DNA from: a virus
DNA: 24,669 nt
IMG/VR virus record: IMGVR_UViG_3300046360_000116
Location: 1 to 24,669 of that record
Reading direction: 5' to 3' (one strand)
The notes beneath the pieces were generated by a model. That model made no database searches. It was not told the DNA's origin and saw nothing but the letters and a program-made list of their open reading frames with translations. Below, in pieces: positions 23,211 through 24,669 of this stretch. Position numbers and translations under genes: made by a program. Numbering within the stretch: position 1 is the first letter of the stretch; the number at the start of each line of letters is the position of its first letter.

Positions 23211-24107
23211 TTAATTCACAAAAGCAGAAACCCATGGTACTGCTATAGTATTTCCTGCCAATGTCCATGCTGTAGGCGATGTAATAGTAGATGGACGACC
23301 TGATATAGTTGCAAATATTCCTGTTTGTATATCATCGGCAAGACCTGCTCGAATAATCATCGTAGTTGTGGCTTGGTCACCTAGAACTATCCATAGTACG
23401 TCACCTATAACTGCTGCTGTTGAAAGGGAAATAGTTGTATTCTTAATGCCTGTAGTGTTGGCCACACCCGAAATATCTGCAAATCCCAATCTTGTTAATG
23501 TCGGATTGCCATTTAAGTTAACAGAACCTTTAAATATTGCAATTTCAGCATAAGTGATGGTGGCGCATGCCGTTGTGACATTATATGTAACATTAATAGA
23601 TGATGAAGCTACCGGACAAACTCCAGCATAAATAGCGTACGAAGTGGCGCTTGTTAAAGATAATGTTGTGCTAGTGTTTGCTGCATCCTTTATAGGTTTT
23701 AACAGTTTATCGCCAGCAAGAGAAGTCGTACCAATTTTTTTAGCCCCTGTAGAATCAGACATTACCCAACCGCTATTTGTAGTATAGGTTAAAGAATCAC
23801 CTGGATTAAGAGTCCATGATAATATAACTCGATTTGTAGCATTATCTAAATAGCGTATTGTTATCTTATGCGCTATGGTATCGACATTAAAAATATTAAC
23901 AAGCTTTACTTGGCGTTGAGTAGAACTTGCAGGGGAAGCCACTATGGTCACTACGTTTGTTCCATTTAGCACTGTATCTGATGCCGAAGGAACAAATGTA
24001 GTGGTAGTAATGTCAGCGTAACTTACCGACACATCTGGATTAGTTGTGGCGGCTGCCGTATCCATTAAAGCAGTTAAACTTTTATTTGTAGCATCTAATA
24101 TAATCAT
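23211..24107 (-). CDS. phage beta-structured protein, paralogue of left-adjacent gene
   Basis: This 298-aa protein has two parts. The first 125 residues resemble a beta module found in phage fibres (VTIVASPASSTQRQVKLVNI, TIRYLDNATNRVILSWTLNP, GDSLTYTTNSGWVMSD). The rest (about 140-298) is shared with the protein encoded at 24114-24669: AIYAG.....SSSINVTYNV, CATITYAEIAIFKG, LTRLGFADISGVANTTGI, GDVLWIVLGDQATTT and a PWVSAFVN end. GAGG precedes the ATG and overlaps the upstream stop, so the two are coupled. No signal peptide is seen. It is probably a tail-tip or virion surface component, but nothing fixes its function. Confidence 0.75.
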   Translation of the reverse strand: MIILDATNKSLTALMDTAAATTNPDVSVSYADITTTTFVPSASDTVLNGTNVVTIVASPASSTQRQVKLVNIFNVDTIAHKITIRYLDNATNRVILSWTLNPGDSLTYTTNSGWVMSDSTGAKKIGTTSLAGDKLLKPIKDAANTSTTLSLTSATSYAIYAGVCPVASSSINVTYNVTTACATITYAEIAIFKGSVNLNGNPTLTRLGFADISGVANTTGIKNTTISLSTAAVIGDVLWIVLGDQATTTMIIRAGLADDIQTGIFATISGRPSTITSPTAWTLAGNTIAVPWVSAFVN

Positions 24108-24113
24108 ATGACC

Positions 24114-24669
24114 TCAATTTAAATAAGCTGCAATCCATGGATAATTTGAAGGTTGATTTACCATCTGTATTGTAGAGGATGTTGATGGTCTTGTTCCACC
24201 TACGTATGCATAAGACAAAGAATCAAGCGCAGGAGTTCCGCCACTATCAATACCTGCGCCACGAAAAATAGGCATAGTCGTCGCTTGATGACCTTGTACA
24301 AACCATATTGTATCGCCTATAGAAATAGAAGGGGAACAAGCAATATTTACTGAAAATATTCCAGTCGAATTAATAATTGCGGATGTATCAGTAAAACCCA
24401 ATCTAGTTAAATTTTGTGATATAGTTCCATTTGCTACATATTGCGAAGCAGTTAAATTAGTGGCAGGATTCCCTTTATAGATAGCAAATTCAGAATAAGT
24501 AATCGTGGCTATTGCTGTAGTAATTCTACAAAGTATATTAACTGAAGATGATGCTTTTGTTGCTGTACCTATATACAAGCCTATGGCAGCTTGACTTAAT
24601 CCAGACAAGGAATATGTATTTGATACAGACGCGATATCTTTATCGTATGAAAACATTAAAGATACAGGA
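24114..24669 (-). CDS. partial beta-structured phage protein, cut by window edge
   Basis: The frame is open to the window edge, and four codons before the ATG at 24656 are also open, so the true start may lie outside. At least 180 residues are visible. They follow the same order as the C-terminal part of the next protein: GLYIGTATKASSSVNILCRI, TITYSEFAIYKG, LTRLGFTDTSAIINSTGI, GDTIWFVQGHQATTMPIFRG and PWIAAYLN. A longer GNPATNLTASQYVANGTISQ loop is extra here. The two genes are tandem paralogues. Function is unknown; by context it is part of a fibre or surface module. Confidence 0.7.
   Translation of the reverse strand, partial: PVSLMFSYDKDIASVSNTYSLSGLSQAAIGLYIGTATKASSSVNILCRITTAIATITYSEFAIYKGNPATNLTASQYVANGTISQNLTRLGFTDTSAIINSTGIFSVNIACSPSISIGDTIWFVQGHQATTMPIFRGAGIDSGGTPALDSLSYAYVGGTRPSTSSTIQMVNQPSNYPWIAAYLN

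Noticed and set aside
1-24669. tRNA genes, attachment sites, integrase or lysis genes
   Set aside because: I found no cloverleaf, direct-repeat pair or matching protein family by reading; such genes are presumably outside the window.

Overview
The window is AT-rich (about one third G+C by eye) and carries most of the virion-building half of a contractile-tailed (myovirus-type) bacteriophage or prophage. Nearly all genes lie on the minus strand, so the late operon reads from right to left. Genes are tightly packed: most junctions are ATGA, TAATG or short stop/start overlaps, usually with clear AAGGA/GGAGG ribosome binding sites. The families (DUF1073 portal, DUF2213 protease, DUF2184 capsid, DUF4054 connector, DUF3383 sheath, DUF3277-like tube, Dit-like, baseplate plug, Gp138-type spike, baseplate J, DUF2612) are the set known from compact myophages of Gammaproteobacteria. 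An AT-rich gammaproteobacterial host is therefore the best guess, but nothing in the window proves the host.

In transcription order: (1) 24669-21271 holds four beta-rich, signal-peptide-free proteins. Two are paralogues of each other, and the fourth is a BspA/DUF285 repeat protein. I infer a host-recognition or virion-decoration module. (2) 21239-16671 holds a small coiled-coil protein, terminase large subunit, portal, a 76-aa protein resembling the Acb2/Tad1 cyclic-nucleotide sponge family, and a MuF-like minor head protein. (3) 16654-13649 holds a prohead protease with an apparent nested scaffold start, a cement protein and the major capsid protein, followed by a hairpin. (4) 13589-11185 holds the head-tail connector and tail-terminator genes. 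(5) 11149-7000 holds sheath, tube, tail chaperones and a short tape measure. (6) 7007-627 holds the baseplate and tail fibre: Dit-like, plug, hub, spike, gp25-like, J, DUF2612 and a collar-type fibre.

The operon ends at a bidirectional terminator (595-621). It faces a single plus-strand gene for a small secreted protein (113-583), a candidate cargo (moron) gene, preceded by a short structured GC-rich stretch at the left edge.

The most notable points are: the same 60-70 aa beta-domain inserted four times in three unrelated structural proteins; a textbook -1 frameshift site with a downstream hairpin in the tail chaperone; a tail-tube gene broken by an apparent one-base loss while every neighbour is intact; a nested scaffold start; and an Acb2/Tad1-like protein between portal and MuF genes. 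No tRNA, CRISPR array, integrase, lysis gene or replication gene is visible.
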